Assembly (NCBI RefSeq): GCF_000523235.1
Contig: NZ_CP006850.1
Coordinates: 682,001-746,000 of the forward strand
Reading direction: 5' to 3'
DNA length: 64,000 nt
Source: Nocardia nova SH22a
GTDB taxonomy: Bacteria > Actinomycetota > Actinomycetes > Mycobacteriales > Mycobacteriaceae
Every line of letters begins with the position of its first letter. The first letter of the stretch is position 1. A program made the translations under genes and the position numbers. The notes beneath the pieces are model-generated. The model did not search any database, was not told the DNA's origin, and worked only from the letters and a program-made list of their open reading frames with translations. Shown piece by piece: positions 10,901-20,804 of the stretch.

Positions 10901-13900
10901 GGATCCGCCCGCCGGGACCATCCACTGCGCATCGGCTCGATGAAGTCGAACATCGGTCACACCCAGGCCGCGGCGGGTGTCGCGGGCCTGCTGAAAACCG
11001 TGCTGTCGCTGCAGAACGAGCGGCTCGTGCCGTCGCTGCACAGTGCTCACCCCCGCGATGACATCGAGTGGACCGGCCTGCGAATTCAACAGTCGGACGA
11101 GCCCTGGCCCCGCGGCCGCCGGGTGCGGCGGGCGGGCGTCTCGTCCTTCGGAATCAGTGGCACAAACGTGCATGTGATCCTCGAGGAGGCTCCCGCACGA
11201 ACCGAACCGTCGCGATCGAGCGAACCGGCCGATATCCCGTGGGTCCTGGCGGCGCCGACACCGAGCGCACTCGCCGCCCAGGCACTGCGACTGCGGCAGC
11301 ATCTGCGCGATCGCCCCGGCGAGCACTCCGCCGACGTCGGCGTCACCCTCGCCCGGCGGCACCGCGACTTCCGGCACCGCGCGGTGATCATCGGCGCCGA
11401 TCGGGAATCGCTGCTGACGGGACTGGATCAGCTGGCGGCGCCGGATACCCCGGTCGGCTTGTCCGGCAACGTGGTTCGCGGGCATAGCGCACCGCTCGGC
11501 GCCCCGGTCCTCGTCTTTCCGGGGCAGGGGGCGCACTGGCCGGAGATGGCTGTGGCGATGCTGGCCTCCAGTCCCGTCTTCGCCGAGCATGTGCGGCGGT
11601 GTGCGCGGATTCTCCGGGAGTTCGTCGACTGGTCGCTGCTCGATGTCCTCGAGGGTTCCCCCGACGCCCCGGATCTGGAGCGCACCGATGTCGTGCAACC
11701 GGTGATGCTGTCGGTCAACACGGCGTTGTCGCAGGTGTGGGCCTCGGTCGGGGTGCGGCCCGCCGCGGTGATCGGGCATTCCCAAGGGGAGATCGCCGCC
11801 GCCTACGCCGCCGGCGCACTGTCGCTGCGTGACGCGCTGGAGCTGTCGGTCCGGCGCGGTACGGCCCTGGCCGAGCTGGATGGATCGGGCGGTATGGCGT
11901 CGATCGCGCTGCCCGCGGGCGAAGTGCGGGAACTGCTTTCGTCGTGGCCGGGCGCGCTGGAGGTCGCAGCGGTCAACAGCCCGACGTCGGTCGTGGTGTC
12001 GGGGGAGATATCGGCGGTCGAAAGTCTGCTGTCGTGGTGTGAGGACCACGAGATCCGGGCTCGCCGCATAGCGGTCGGCTATGCGTCGCACTCCGCGCAT
12101 GTCGACCGGGTCCGCGATCGGCTCGACATGACGGTGCGCCCGGCCGAGGCGACCTCGGTGGCGTTCATCTCCTCGGTCACGGGTTCGAGACTCGGCACCG
12201 GCGATCTCGACGGCGCCTACTGGTTGCGCAATCTCCGCGACACCGTGCGCTTCGACGATGCCGTCCGGGCCGCGCACGAATACGGATACCGGACGTTCAT
12301 CGAGGTGGGCCCGCATCCCATCCTGGTCGCCGCGCTCACCGAGACGATGGAGGAACTGGGCGGGAGCGTCTTCGTCGGCGCCACGACATCCCGATCCGCC
12401 GATGGAATGCCCGGCTTCCTCGCCTCGGCCGCCCGGCTCGACGTCAGCGGCGGCGTGGTGGACTGGAGACGATACTTCGGGTCCGCCGGGCAGCCGGTGG
12501 ATCTGCCGACGTATTCCTTTCTGCGCGAACATCATTGGCTCGAGCCGGTGCGCCGCCACGACGACGTGACCGAACTGGGACAGACCGAGGCCGGACATCC
12601 CATCCTCCGCGCGATCGTGTCGGCCCCGTGGTCCGGCGAGGTGATCCTCACCGGCAGCCTGTCGGCCGCAACCCTGCCGTGGCTGCGCGACCACGCGGTG
12701 CACGACACCGTCCTGCTCCCGGCGACGGCATTCGTCGACCTCGCGCTCCGGGCAGGACGGGAAGTCGACACGACGGCGATCGGGGAACTCGTACTGCGGG
12801 AACCGTTGATCATGCCGAAAACCGGGCGTATCCGGATCCAGGCAGTGGTCGGCGGCGGCGAATCCGGCGAGCGGACGATCGAGATCTACGCGCGCGACGA
12901 CACCGGCGGCTGGCGGCTGCATGCCCACGGTGTGCTGGCCGGTACGACGGTCTCCGTGCCCGAGGTCGGCCACCGATGGTCGCCATCCGGTGCGGCGGCC
13001 GATGTGGCGACGGTCTACGAGTACCTGACCGACCGTGGGTACCGGTACGGATCGGCCTTCCGTCTTCTGCGCGCGGTCCGCCACGGCGTCGGCGAGGTGT
13101 TCGCGGAGGTGGCGCTGCCTCCGGAGCGGCATGGCGAGGCCGCCGAATTCGGCATTCATCCGGCACTGTTCGACGCCTGCCTGCACGCCGCAGTCCTGCT
13201 CGAGGACACACCCCGGGTCGTGGTTCCGGTCGCCTGGACCGGCTGTGCCCTGCACGCACGAGGTGCGACGTCGTTGCGTGTGCGGGTGGCCCGCACCGGC
13301 GCCGATACCGTCACCGTCACCGCCGTCGATCTCGCCGGAAATCCGGTTCTCACGGCGGAGTCCGTGCTGACCCGCCCCCTCGACACCGGCCGACTCGGTG
13401 CCGGCGGATCCCTGTTCGCCGTCGAATGGCAGCGGGTCGCACCGGATCCGCCGTCCCCGACTCCACCGACGCGATGGCACGATCTGCCCGACGGACCCGG
13501 CCTACCGGCAATGGTGATGGTCGAAGCCGATTCGGGAACGACCGCCGAGGCGGTACACACAGGCGTCCGGACGATGCTCGCGATCCTGCAGTCGTTCCTC
13601 GACCGGGCCGAAACCTCGGACTCCCGGCTCGCCGTGATCACGCGTGACGCCGTCGCCCCCTCGGGCGTCGGCGCGGTCGATCTGGCCGGTGCGGCGGTCT
13701 GGGGCCTGGTCCGGTCGGCGCAGGCGGAGCACCCCGGCCGCATCGTCCTCATCGATATTCCGGGGACGGCCGCGGTGTCCGCGGAACAGGTCGGCGCCGC
13801 TCTCGCCGGGGACGAACCACAGATCGCGATCCGTGACGGGGTGGGCCACGTCCCGCGACTGGCCGCCCTACCGGCCGCACCCGCGCCGGGGCCGAGCGAG

Positions 13901-15214
13901 ATCGCCCAGGGCACAGTGGTTGTCACCGGAGCCCCGGGCGCTCTCGGTTCGTTGATCGCGCGCCATCTGGTCACCGCGTACGGGGTCGAGCGACTGCTGC
14001 TGATATCCCGGCGCGGTCCCGCCGCCCCGGGCGCGGATCATCTGCGCGCGGAGCTGACCGCCGCCGGCGCCGACGTCACCCTGGCCGCCTGCGATCTGGC
14101 CGATGGCGACGCCGTCGCGAAACTACTGGGCGGAGTTCACATTTCCGGCGTCGTGCACGCGGCCGGAGTACTCGACGACGCCACGATCGAGGCGCTGGAC
14201 GAGAACTCGGTCGAGGCGGTGCTGCGCCCGAAGGTGGACGGCGCCCTGCACCTGCATCATGCGACCGCGCATCTGAATCCGCCGTTGTTCGTGCTGTTCT
14301 CGTCCGCGGCCGGAATCCTCGGATCACCGGGACAGGCCAACTACGCGGCCGCCAACGCGTTCCTGGACGCACTGGCCGTGCATCGCCGGGCCAGCGGGCT
14401 GTCCGGACAGTCCCTGGCCTGGAGCGTGTGGGAGATCGGCCTGCCGAACAGCGCTTCCGGCTCGGCGCAGGACCGGTTGCGCCGGGCCGGACTGCCGCCG
14501 ATCCGGGCGGAACGCGGGCTGGCGCTGTTCGATGCCGCACTGGGCGCCTCGGAGCCGGTCGTGGTCCCCCTCGAGCTGGACTACGACAAGCTGCGCGCGA
14601 ATCCGCAACGATCCGCGATGTTCGGCAATCTCGTCCGGCAGCGGAGTCGGCCCCCCGTCGGCACGACCGACAGCACGCGACACTGGGCATCGAGGCTCGC
14701 CGGACTCTCCGCCGACGCGGCGACACAGGCCGTCCTGTCCCTGATCCGTATCCAGGTCACCGACATCCTCGGAGAAGGCGCGGCGACCGAGTTCACTCCG
14801 GACCGCGTGTTCACGGACATGGGCTTCGATTCCTTGGTGGCCGTCCAGTTCCGGAACCGGCTGCGATCGGAGGTCGGGATTCCACTGACGGTCACGACCG
14901 TCTTCGACTATCCGACCCCGCTCGACCTGGCTCGATACCTCGTCGGTGAGCTCACCGAAGCGGGCGTGGACGAGTCCGTCTCGGAGGATCAGCGGATTCG
15001 CGAACTGCTGACGACGATCCCCATCGACAGCTTGCGCCAGGCCGGTCTGCTGGACCCGATCGTCGCCCTGTCGAGTGGTGCGCGGCAGCCCGGCACGGCG
15101 TCGACCCCGATCGACGGGCTGGACATCGACGCACTGGTCGATCTCGCGCTGGGCGTGGACGCCGATTCCGAACTGGCGGAACTGATTCCGGGGGAGATGA
15201 ACCATGGCGACTGA
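7943..15214 (+). CDS. Type I PKS: FAAL-ACP-KS-AT-DH-KR-ACP
   Basis: This 2,423-aa synthase begins with a fatty-acyl-AMP ligase (about 1-560; [26 protein letters not shown]) that would load a carboxylic acid on ACP1 (S609, GLGS). One module follows: KS (662-1085, C832, canonical His residues), AT (about 1188-1536, S1280 in GHSQGE, YASH at 1380-1383, which predicts methylmalonyl-CoA), DH (about 1551-1825; H1584, D1744), KR (about 1989-2170; LDD motif of B1 type, Y2134) and ACP2 (S2297). The DH motif reads [10 protein letters not shown], with Asp at the usual Gly. There is no ER domain, so an alpha-methyl enoyl product is expected if DH works. ATG 7943 follows GGAGGG. A C-terminal tail of about 80 residues may dock to the next protein. 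Confidence 0.93.
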   Translation: MQPTTLVDVLTTWESERSDTTAFRYLESGEVDGPVTELTFGDLGRRARAIAAALRERGADGTRALLLFPPGLDFVAGFFGCLYGSVAAVPAPIPQSHDIDRVYRRLSRIVADADIRVVLTTAAVLPELVGAAEHFPGLSELEWLAIDDIGAAPTASADIVVAPDDIAFIQYTSGSTSDPRGVVVRHANLLHNQRIIAETFGHTPEAVECCDGNLFVSWLPVFHDMGLIGPVLQSVYMGAACVLMSPRHFLERPQRWLEAVARHGAHTSGAPNFGYELCLRRPPSPDDPLDLSRWRVAFNGAEPIRTDTLARFADTFAAHGFRRDSPTPVYGLAEATLLVSGQQRRRPPTVAPRPDARAEVVGVGSAPSGMSIVIADPAGSTECADDEIGEIWVAGTSVCVGYLGEPERSAGTFGAVLADGRGGFLRTGDLGFVRDGELFVTGRHKDLLIIDGVNHYPQDIELTAERAHPQVRAGCVAAFSIDREQGETAIVVAEVKTDDAEILATIAAAVRGAVSREHRIRVGSVELIRPGTIPKTSSGKIQRQLCRNSYLADGLATFPSVAAREPSSGPDPAADRVASWLVRAVADAVGMTPERISPTCPLADHGLGSRELVELATALSAEIGRPVDTALLFEYPTIAQLAAALSGAGRREAQPVVIAHHDDPIAIVAAACRFPGGADDPGQLWRLLADGRSAISEVPAGRWGDHDRYLGEPGEPGKTYTLSGGFLSDITGFDADFFGVNPREAAAMDPQQRLLLELAWEALERTAGDPAAFAGTATGVFMGLFGTGYLDGVDTTQWDGYTATGVAGSVASGRIAYLLGLEGPAVTVDTACSSSLAAVHLAARALRDHECDVALAGGATLLVSPRLHIEFSQLAVLSRSGRCAPFGSEADGAVWSEGGGVIVLKRLADAQRAGDRVLAILRGSAMNQDGRSQGLQAPSVSAQEQVIRSALSAADLTPDDIDYVETHGTGTEIGDRIEAAALARAFGSARRDHPLRIGSMKSNIGHTQAAAGVAGLLKTVLSLQNERLVPSLHSAHPRDDIEWTGLRIQQSDEPWPRGRRVRRAGVSSFGISGTNVHVILEEAPARTEPSRSSEPADIPWVLAAPTPSALAAQALRLRQHLRDRPGEHSADVGVTLARRHRDFRHRAVIIGADRESLLTGLDQLAAPDTPVGLSGNVVRGHSAPLGAPVLVFPGQGAHWPEMAVAMLASSPVFAEHVRRCARILREFVDWSLLDVLEGSPDAPDLERTDVVQPVMLSVNTALSQVWASVGVRPAAVIGHSQGEIAAAYAAGALSLRDALELSVRRGTALAELDGSGGMASIALPAGEVRELLSSWPGALEVAAVNSPTSVVVSGEISAVESLLSWCEDHEIRARRIAVGYASHSAHVDRVRDRLDMTVRPAEATSVAFISSVTGSRLGTGDLDGAYWLRNLRDTVRFDDAVRAAHEYGYRTFIEVGPHPILVAALTETMEELGGSVFVGATTSRSADGMPGFLASAARLDVSGGVVDWRRYFGSAGQPVDLPTYSFLREHHWLEPVRRHDDVTELGQTEAGHPILRAIVSAPWSGEVILTGSLSAATLPWLRDHAVHDTVLLPATAFVDLALRAGREVDTTAIGELVLREPLIMPKTGRIRIQAVVGGGESGERTIEIYARDDTGGWRLHAHGVLAGTTVSVPEVGHRWSPSGAAADVATVYEYLTDRGYRYGSAFRLLRAVRHGVGEVFAEVALPPERHGEAAEFGIHPALFDACLHAAVLLEDTPRVVVPVAWTGCALHARGATSLRVRVARTGADTVTVTAVDLAGNPVLTAESVLTRPLDTGRLGAGGSLFAVEWQRVAPDPPSPTPPTRWHDLPDGPGLPAMVMVEADSGTTAEAVHTGVRTMLAILQSFLDRAETSDSRLAVITRDAVAPSGVGAVDLAGAAVWGLVRSAQAEHPGRIVLIDIPGTAAVSAEQVGAALAGDEPQIAIRDGVGHVPRLAALPAAPAPGPSEIAQGTVVVTGAPGALGSLIARHLVTAYGVERLLLISRRGPAAPGADHLRAELTAAGADVTLAACDLADGDAVAKLLGGVHISGVVHAAGVLDDATIEALDENSVEAVLRPKVDGALHLHHATAHLNPPLFVLFSSAAGILGSPGQANYAAANAFLDALAVHRRASGLSGQSLAWSVWEIGLPNSASGSAQDRLRRAGLPPIRAERGLALFDAALGASEPVVVPLELDYDKLRANPQRSAMFGNLVRQRSRPPVGTTDSTRHWASRLAGLSADAATQAVLSLIRIQVTDILGEGAATEFTPDRVFTDMGFDSLVAVQFRNRLRSEVGIPLTVTTVFDYPTPLDLARYLVGELTEAGVDESVSEDQRIRELLTTIPIDSLRQAGLLDPIVALSSGARQPGTASTPIDGLDIDALVDLALGVDADSELAELIPGEMNHGD

Positions 15215-17954
15215 GGAACAGGTCGTCCGGGCCCTGCGCGCGGCGTTGACCGACAACGAACGATTGCGAGCCCAGCTTCGGCAGCTGCGGGCCCCACGGC
15301 GAGAACCGGTCGCGATCATCGGCGCGGGATGCCGCTATCCCGGCGGCGCCGAGTCACCGGCCGATCTGTGGGACATCGTCGCCGCCGGGCGCGACACCGT
15401 CACCGGGCTTCCGCGCGATCGCGGCTGGGATCTGGCGAACCTGTACGACCCGGACCCTGACGCGACCGGCCGGACCTACGCCCGCGGTGGTGGATTCCTG
15501 CGCCGGGCCGCCGATTTCGATGCGGGATTCTTCGGCATCAGTCCCCGCGAAGCGCTGGCCATGGATGTCCAGCAACGGTTGCTGCTCGAAATCGCCTGGG
15601 AGACGCTGGAACATGCGAGCATAGACCCGAAGACGTTGCACGGCAGCCGAACCGGCGTCTACGCGGGCGTGCTGTCCTCTGATTATCTGCTGCGGTTGTC
15701 GGGCCGCGTCCCGTCACAGTTCGAGGGATATCTGGCGACCGGCAACGCGACCAGCGTGCTGTCCGGGCGGATCTCCTACTCCCTCGGACTGCAGGGTCCC
15801 GCGATCACCTTGGATACCGCCTGCTCATCGTCGCTGGTCGCGATCCACCTCGCCGTGCGCGCCCTGCAGGCCGGGGAATGCGCACTGGCGCTGGCCGGTG
15901 GGGTGACGGTGATGTCGACGCCGACGCTGCTGGTCGAGTACGCCAGGCAACGCGGCCTGTCGGCCGACGGCCGCTGCAAGGCGTTCTCCGATTCCGCCGA
16001 CGGGGTCGGCTGGGCCGAGGGCGCGGGCATGGTGGCCCTGGAGCGCCTGTCGGACGCGGTACGCAATCAGCACCCGGTGCTGGCGGTGATCGCCGGAAGC
16101 GCGGTGAACCAGGACGGCGTCACCAATGGCATATCCTCACCGAACGGGCTCTCCCAGCAGCGGGTGATCCGCGACGCGCTGGCCGATGCCCGGCTCACCC
16201 CGGCCGATATCGACGTGGTCGAGGCCCACGGAACCGGAACACCGCTCGGTGACCCGATCGAGGCGCAGGCCCTGCTAACGACCTACGGCCGCGACCGCCC
16301 GGCCGATCGGCCGCTGCTGACGGGATCGGTGAAGTCGAATATCGGGCACAGCCAGGCCGCGGCGGGTGTCGCCGGGGTCATCAAGATCGTCGAGGCGCTG
16401 CGGCACCGCAGCGTGCCCGCGTCGCTGCACATCGACGAGCCGAACCGGCACGTCGACTGGTCGAGCGGTGCGGTCGAACCCGTCACCTCCGCCAGGCCGT
16501 GGCCGGCATCGAATCGCCCACGGCGCGCGGCCGTTTCCGCGTTCGGAGTCAGCGGCACCAACGCGCACCTCATCCTCGAGGAGCCGCCGCGCACGCCCGA
16601 GGCGCCCCGGCCGGAGGGTCCGCGCCGCACCGTCGTGCCGCTGTCCCTGTCGGCCGCTACCGCGGCGGCATTGCGCGGACAGGCCGCGAGACTGTCCGCG
16701 CACCTGCGCCGCCACCCCGGGACGGATCTCACCGACCTCGCCTGGTCGCTGGCGACGACCCGCACGACGTTCGAACAGCGCGCGGTGATCCTCGGGACCG
16801 ATTACGCCGAGGTCCTGGAGACCGTCGAACTTCTGGCCGACGACGCCCCGGACGCGCGTGCCGTCCGCGGTCGAGCCGAGTCGATCGGAGCGCCGGTCTT
16901 CGTCTTCGGTGGCAGCGGAACACAGTGGGCCGCAACGGTATCGGAGCTGACAGAGACCTCACCCATATTCGCCGCGCACCTGCGCGAGGGTGCGGAGGCT
17001 CTCACGGAATTCGTGGACTGGCATCCGCTCGACGTGCTGCGCGAAGAACCGGACGCACCGCCGCTGGACCGTCTCGACGTCATGCGGCCGGTGTGGTTCA
17101 CGGTGATGGTCTCGCTTGCGCGACTGTGGGAATCGCTGGGCGTGCGCCCGGCCGCGGTGATCGGGCACTCCGACGGCGAGATCGCCGCCGCCCACATCGC
17201 GGGTGCGTTGCCGCTCCGCGACAGTCTGCGGTTGATCGTGTCCCAGGGCAAGGCGTTGACGACTCTGGTGGGCACCGGTTCGATGGCGTCGATCATGTTG
17301 CCCGGCAAGGAAGTTCGGAAGCTGATCGACGACTGGGGGTTGCCGCTGGAAGTGGCCGCCGTCGACGGTCCGGCCGCCACCGCGGTCGCGGGCGCCTGCG
17401 ATGCGGTCGAGAAGGTGGTGGAATGGTGCACGGCGCACGACATCCCGACGATGCCGATCGCCGCCGAGTACGCCGCACACTGCTCCGATGTCGATCGGAT
17501 CCGTATCGAACTGACCCGGGCGTCCACCGGCATCCGCCCGCACCGTGGCGCGGTCGACTTCTATTCGACCGTCACCGGTGCCCTCGTGGACACCGCCGAG
17601 CTGGATGCGGAGTACTGGTTCCGCAACGTGCGCGAACCGGTGCGGTTCGCGAAGGCGGTCCGCGCCGCCTACCGCGCAGGTCACCGCTCCTTCCTCGAGA
17701 TGAGTCCGCAACCGGCACCGGTCCTTCCGCTCGAGCGGACGCTGGCCGAGACGACCGATGGATCGCCCCGATTCGTGGGCGGGACCATCGACCGGGGCGA
17801 GGCGGGGCTGCATGGATTTCTCGCCTCGGTGGCGCGATTCCATGCCGCGGGAGGCCGGGTCGAGTGGAGCGAATATTTCACCGCCGCCTCACCGCGACGA
17901 GTCGAGTTGCCGACCTATGCCTTCGACCGCAGCCGATACTGGCTGGAACCGTAG
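15204..17954 (+). CDS. Type I PKS: KS-AT protein without ACP; AT lacks the extender Arg
   Basis: This 916-aa protein begins with a short charged helix (about residues 3-30) typical of N-terminal docking coiled coils. Next comes a canonical KS (C207 in [21 protein letters not shown]) and an AT-like domain (about 555-915). The AT keeps its Ser656 (GHSDGE) and the YAAH His motif, but FPGQGxQW is replaced by FGGSGTQW, and the Arg that binds the extender carboxylate is Gln681 (VSQGKAL). From memory, loading-type ATs that accept monocarboxylic acids also lack this Arg. The gene ends just after the post-AT linker ([14 protein letters not shown]), with no ACP or release domain. It overlaps the upstream PKS gene by 11 nt. 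Its stop lies 7 nt from the stop of the convergent TetR gene. Confidence 0.9.
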   Translation: MATEEQVVRALRAALTDNERLRAQLRQLRAPRREPVAIIGAGCRYPGGAESPADLWDIVAAGRDTVTGLPRDRGWDLANLYDPDPDATGRTYARGGGFLRRAADFDAGFFGISPREALAMDVQQRLLLEIAWETLEHASIDPKTLHGSRTGVYAGVLSSDYLLRLSGRVPSQFEGYLATGNATSVLSGRISYSLGLQGPAITLDTACSSSLVAIHLAVRALQAGECALALAGGVTVMSTPTLLVEYARQRGLSADGRCKAFSDSADGVGWAEGAGMVALERLSDAVRNQHPVLAVIAGSAVNQDGVTNGISSPNGLSQQRVIRDALADARLTPADIDVVEAHGTGTPLGDPIEAQALLTTYGRDRPADRPLLTGSVKSNIGHSQAAAGVAGVIKIVEALRHRSVPASLHIDEPNRHVDWSSGAVEPVTSARPWPASNRPRRAAVSAFGVSGTNAHLILEEPPRTPEAPRPEGPRRTVVPLSLSAATAAALRGQAARLSAHLRRHPGTDLTDLAWSLATTRTTFEQRAVILGTDYAEVLETVELLADDAPDARAVRGRAESIGAPVFVFGGSGTQWAATVSELTETSPIFAAHLREGAEALTEFVDWHPLDVLREEPDAPPLDRLDVMRPVWFTVMVSLARLWESLGVRPAAVIGHSDGEIAAAHIAGALPLRDSLRLIVSQGKALTTLVGTGSMASIMLPGKEVRKLIDDWGLPLEVAAVDGPAATAVAGACDAVEKVVEWCTAHDIPTMPIAAEYAAHCSDVDRIRIELTRASTGIRPHRGAVDFYSTVTGALVDTAELDAEYWFRNVREPVRFAKAVRAAYRAGHRSFLEMSPQPAPVLPLERTLAETTDGSPRFVGGTIDRGEAGLHGFLASVARFHAAGGRVEWSEYFTAASPRRVELPTYAFDRSRYWLEP

Positions 17955-17961
17955 AAGGGGG

Positions 17962-18603
17962 TTACCGGGTGGCCTGCAACGCGTCATCCGGTGCCACCCG
18001 CGGATCGGCCAGGGTGTCGAGGCATACGTGCGCGGCGCGGGCGGCTGCCTGGAGATGAGAGATGTCGATTCCGCCGTCTGTCCGCAAACCGTGCACCAGG
18101 CACGCGCGGATCGTGGCGGCGGCCAGGGAGGCCGCGGCTTCGGGCGCCGGATACAGGCGTGCGATCGCCTCGGCGAGCACCGTGGTCGCCGGATCCTCGA
18201 CCCCCGCACGGCCGCTCATGGCCACCGCGGCGAAGACGGGAATCTGATACGAGGATGCGGCCGCGCCGACCAGATCGGTGAGATCGCCGCAGTCGGCAGC
18301 GGCCAGATCGGAACGGAGCTGCCCGGCATGCCTTTCGGCCAGGCCGTAGAGCATCGACTCCACCGACGGGAAGAACTTGTAGATCGTCGCCCGTGGCCAG
18401 TCGAGATCCTGTGCGATGCGCGGCACGGAGAAGCCCTCGATTCCCTCCGCGAGCAGCAACTCGGCCGCGGCGTCGAGGATCTGTTCCACCCGCTCACGGG
18501 ATCGGCGCTGCTGGGGGATGCGTGGAAGGCGTGCCTTGATCGGGCATACCGTCTCTTTGACCGTCCCCACCGCTGTGCTCCTTCCTCGGCGCTCGATGTC
18601 CAT
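17962..18603 (-). CDS. TetR-family transcriptional regulator (cluster-associated)
   Basis: This 213-aa protein has an N-terminal TetR helix-turn-helix (about 38-85: ILDAAAELLLAEGIEGFSVPRIAQDL...ATIYKFFPS) and a variable helical ligand domain. ATG 18603 is chosen because AGGTGG lies 5 nt upstream; the longer frame from 18645 adds no conserved residues. It is divergent from the hydrolase gene at 18772. The palindrome at 18648-18667 lies between the two starts and is the obvious candidate operator. A local, autoregulated repressor of the hydrolase and downstream genes is likely; the ligand is unknown. Confidence 0.85.
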   Translation of the reverse strand: MDIERRGRSTAVGTVKETVCPIKARLPRIPQQRRSRERVEQILDAAAELLLAEGIEGFSVPRIAQDLDWPRATIYKFFPSVESMLYGLAERHAGQLRSDLAAADCGDLTDLVGAAASSYQIPVFAAVAMSGRAGVEDPATTVLAEAIARLYPAPEAAASLAAATIRACLVHGLRTDGGIDISHLQAAARAAHVCLDTLADPRVAPDDALQATR

Positions 18604-18647
18604 TAAACCACCTGCGTAGTGAGGTCTACCGGCGAGATGCGACATGT

Positions 18648-18667
18648 GTTACCTTTTGAAAGGTGAC
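18648..18667. promoter_or_regulatory. Candidate TetR operator between divergent genes
   Basis: A near-perfect 20-bp palindrome, GTTACCTTTTGAAAGGTGAC, has arms ACCTTT/AAAGGT around a TG centre, one mismatched pair, then matching GT/AC ends. It sits 45 nt upstream of the TetR start (18603, minus) and about 105 nt upstream of the hydrolase start (18772, plus). That is the expected position for an autoregulatory TetR site. Binding is inference. Confidence 0.55.
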
Positions 18668-18771
18668 AAAAGTTGCCTATTGTCCGGGGTGGCGAGGGGA
18701 GTGCGGCACAATGATTATCGCCCTCACAATCACCGCGCGCACGCGTAGCGGGAAGTTCGGGGAGGCCGCGG

Positions 18772-19503
18772 GTGGGATCGGCTGAGACGCACTCGACCAC
18801 CGAACCATCGAATGCCGTGGGCGTACTGCTGCTGCACGGGCTGACCGACTCCCCGGATGCCTTCGTGCCGTGGGCGGATCGGTTGCGGGACAACGGATTC
18901 GTGGTCTCGACGCCGCTGCTGCCGGGGCACGGGACATCGCTCGGCGATCTGCGGCGCACCGGGTGGCGGGATTGGCTGCGCGGTGCGGCGGAAGCCTTCG
19001 CGGACCTTGCTCGTGAGTGCCGGACCGTTGTCGTCGGCGGGCATTCGATGGGTGGCGCACTGGCTCTCGAGCTGGCCGCCGCGCATCCGGAGATCGCGGC
19101 GGTGCTGCTGGTGAATCCGTCTGTGGCACACCCGTCTCCGTTCATTCCGGTGCTCGGCGTGCTCAAGTACGTGGTGCCGTCGCTGCCCAACTCGCGGCTG
19201 GTGAGCAAGCCCGGCGCACCGGTCACCTACTACCCGCGGATGCCGCTGGCGTCGATCGAATCGATGTCGCAGCTGTGGCGGCATCTGGAAACACGGTTGC
19301 CCGAAGTGAAACAGCCTGTCCTGCTGTTCCGTTCGGTGGCCGACGGCAAGGCCGGTGAACTCTGCGCCCGGCGGGTGCTGACCGGAGTGTCCTCCGATCG
19401 CGCCGAAGAGGTCCCGCTGCCGAACAGTTTTCATCTGGCGATGCTCGATTACGACGCCGAATTGATATTCGACAGTTCGGTGAAATTCCTGAAGTCACTC
19501 TGA
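18772..19503 (+). CDS. Alpha/beta hydrolase (carboxylesterase/lipase-like), possible releasing enzyme
   Basis: This 243-aa protein has the alpha/beta-hydrolase fold: oxyanion segment LLLHGLTDSP, nucleophile Ser92 in GGHSMGGA, probable acid D191 (RSVADGKAG) and His221 (SFHLAML). It resembles monoacylglycerol lipase and EstD-type carboxylesterases. The PKS proteins have no thioesterase domain, so this stand-alone hydrolase is the best in-cluster candidate for releasing or editing the chain. That role is inferred from context. GTG 18772 is preceded by GGGGAGG. No other start fits the ribosome site. Confidence 0.82.
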   Translation: MGSAETHSTTEPSNAVGVLLLHGLTDSPDAFVPWADRLRDNGFVVSTPLLPGHGTSLGDLRRTGWRDWLRGAAEAFADLARECRTVVVGGHSMGGALALELAAAHPEIAAVLLVNPSVAHPSPFIPVLGVLKYVVPSLPNSRLVSKPGAPVTYYPRMPLASIESMSQLWRHLETRLPEVKQPVLLFRSVADGKAGELCARRVLTGVSSDRAEEVPLPNSFHLAMLDYDAELIFDSSVKFLKSL

Positions 19504-19519
19504 ACCACGACCAACGGAA

Positions 19520-19544
19520 GAGGTATGGGATCGGCCCATACCTC
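19520..19544. repeat. Inverted repeat between hydrolase and AurF-like gene
   Basis: GAGGTATGGG and CCCATACCTC form a perfect 10-bp inverted repeat around the loop ATCGG. It lies in the 69-nt gap between the hydrolase stop (19503) and the diiron oxygenase start (19573). No T-run follows, so it could be a weak terminator, an mRNA-processing hairpin or an operator. Confidence 0.55.
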
Positions 19545-19572
19545 GGGTTCCGCTCATTCCGGGAGGGTTTAA

Positions 19573-20472
19573 ATGGTCGACACGCAGCAACGCAATGGAA
19601 CGCAACCGCGTAAGTCGCAGAAACTCATGACGGCGTCCGTCATCAATTCCTACGATCCGAACGTCGATATCGATTGGGACGCACCACTGGTCGAGGGCAA
19701 GTGGTTTCTCTCGGAGCGGTTCTGTTCGTTGGCCGGAACCGACCTGTGGGATTCGCTGACCTTCGAACAGAAGGTGATCTGCAGCCGAGAGGAACTCGCC
19801 GGATCGCTGGGCTCGGGCGTCTGGACCGAGCACATGCTGCTGGCCCTGGTGTCCCGCTATGTCTACGATCGCCCGATCACCGACCCGGACGTGCAGTTCG
19901 CGCTCACGGAGATCGCCGACGAATGCCGTCACATGATCATGTTCGCGAAGACGCTGGACGCGATCGGCGCCGAGCCCTATCGGGCGCCGTGGCAGATCAG
20001 GCACGTCGGCCGCCCGCTGAAGAAGGCCGCGCCGCTCATCGTGCTGTGGGCGATGCTGCTGATGACCGAGGAGATCTTCGAGCAGATCCAGCGCGAGGTC
20101 GCCAAGGACGAAAGCGTCCAGCCGGTCGTCCGGACCATGTCCCGCATCCATGTGGTCGAGGAGTCCCGGCACATCGGTTTCGCCCGGGCCGAATTGGATC
20201 GGCTGGTGCCGCAGTTGTCGAAACCGCAGCTTTCCGCGTTGCGGACGATGCTCGCGACCTCGGCGCCGCTGTTCATCGACGGACTCTTCAGCCCGGAGAT
20301 GTACCGGCGTTCGGGTCTCGACCCGAAGGTGGCCCGCGCGGCCGCCAAGAAGAACAAGGAGTTCCGCGAGACCTTCAAGTGGGCGGCCTCCCGCGTGACC
20401 GATCACTACCGGTCGATCGGCCTGATCGGCGGTGCCTCGGAGCGCGTCTGGCGCCGGGCCGGGGTCATCTGA
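19573..20472 (+). CDS. AurF-like diiron oxygenase
   Basis: This 299-aa ferritin-like helical protein is of the AurF (p-aminobenzoate N-oxygenase) family. Predicted ligands are E86, E117-x2-H120 (DECRH), E167, and H193-x3-E197-x2-H200 (HVVEESRH). The last spacing equals the H223/E227/H230 set I recall for AurF. Members oxidise aryl-amines or act as hydroxylases, and many are of unknown substrate. The start is preceded by GGGAGG. Its stop overlaps the start of the DUF4873 gene by one base. It is the second diiron oxygenase in this cluster and probably tailors the acyl chain or head group; the substrate is unknown. Confidence 0.85.
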   Translation: MVDTQQRNGTQPRKSQKLMTASVINSYDPNVDIDWDAPLVEGKWFLSERFCSLAGTDLWDSLTFEQKVICSREELAGSLGSGVWTEHMLLALVSRYVYDRPITDPDVQFALTEIADECRHMIMFAKTLDAIGAEPYRAPWQIRHVGRPLKKAAPLIVLWAMLLMTEEIFEQIQREVAKDESVQPVVRTMSRIHVVEESRHIGFARAELDRLVPQLSKPQLSALRTMLATSAPLFIDGLFSPEMYRRSGLDPKVARAAAKKNKEFRETFKWAASRVTDHYRSIGLIGGASERVWRRAGVI

Positions 20473-20801
20473 TGTCCTTCGGCCACGGTCACGAGAACGA
20501 TCACTTCGACGGTTACGCGGGCGCCGCGGAATTGACGGTCGGCGAGACGCCGCTGCGGGTGGAGGTCACCATGCGGGGCTTCTTCCACCCGGCCGACGGG
20601 CGCTACCAGTGGTACGGCCGGGTCGTATCGGACGACCTCGCCGAATTGGTCGGGTCCCGCAAGAGCCAGGTGTCGATCCGCACCGAGCACGGATCGGCGT
20701 CGGCCACGGTCTGGGAACCCGATCTGTGGGGACGGTATCGGATCAGAGGTTTCGGCATGCCGCCGTTCGAGATCAGTGGAATAGCAGACGAGGAGAACTG
20801 A
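20472..20801 (+). CDS. DUF4873-type small protein
   Basis: This 109-aa soluble protein opens MSFGHGHENDHFDGYAG and carries the central pattern MRGFFHPADGRYQWYGR seen in DUF4873 proteins. In actinobacteria these occur next to, or fused with, flavin or diiron oxygenases. The function is not established. ATG 20472 overlaps the stop of the AurF-like gene (TGATG), so the pair is translationally coupled, suggesting an accessory or partner role. The MMPL gene starts 3 nt after its stop. Confidence 0.72.
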   Translation: MSFGHGHENDHFDGYAGAAELTVGETPLRVEVTMRGFFHPADGRYQWYGRVVSDDLAELVGSRKSQVSIRTEHGSASATVWEPDLWGRYRIRGFGMPPFEISGIADEEN

Positions 20802-20804
20802 GCG

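Noticed and set aside
8135-13480. Very long minus-strand open frame (1,781 codons) opposite the large PKS gene
   Set aside because: It is antisense to a full set of PKS motifs, has no domain and arises from high third-position GC of the plus-strand gene.
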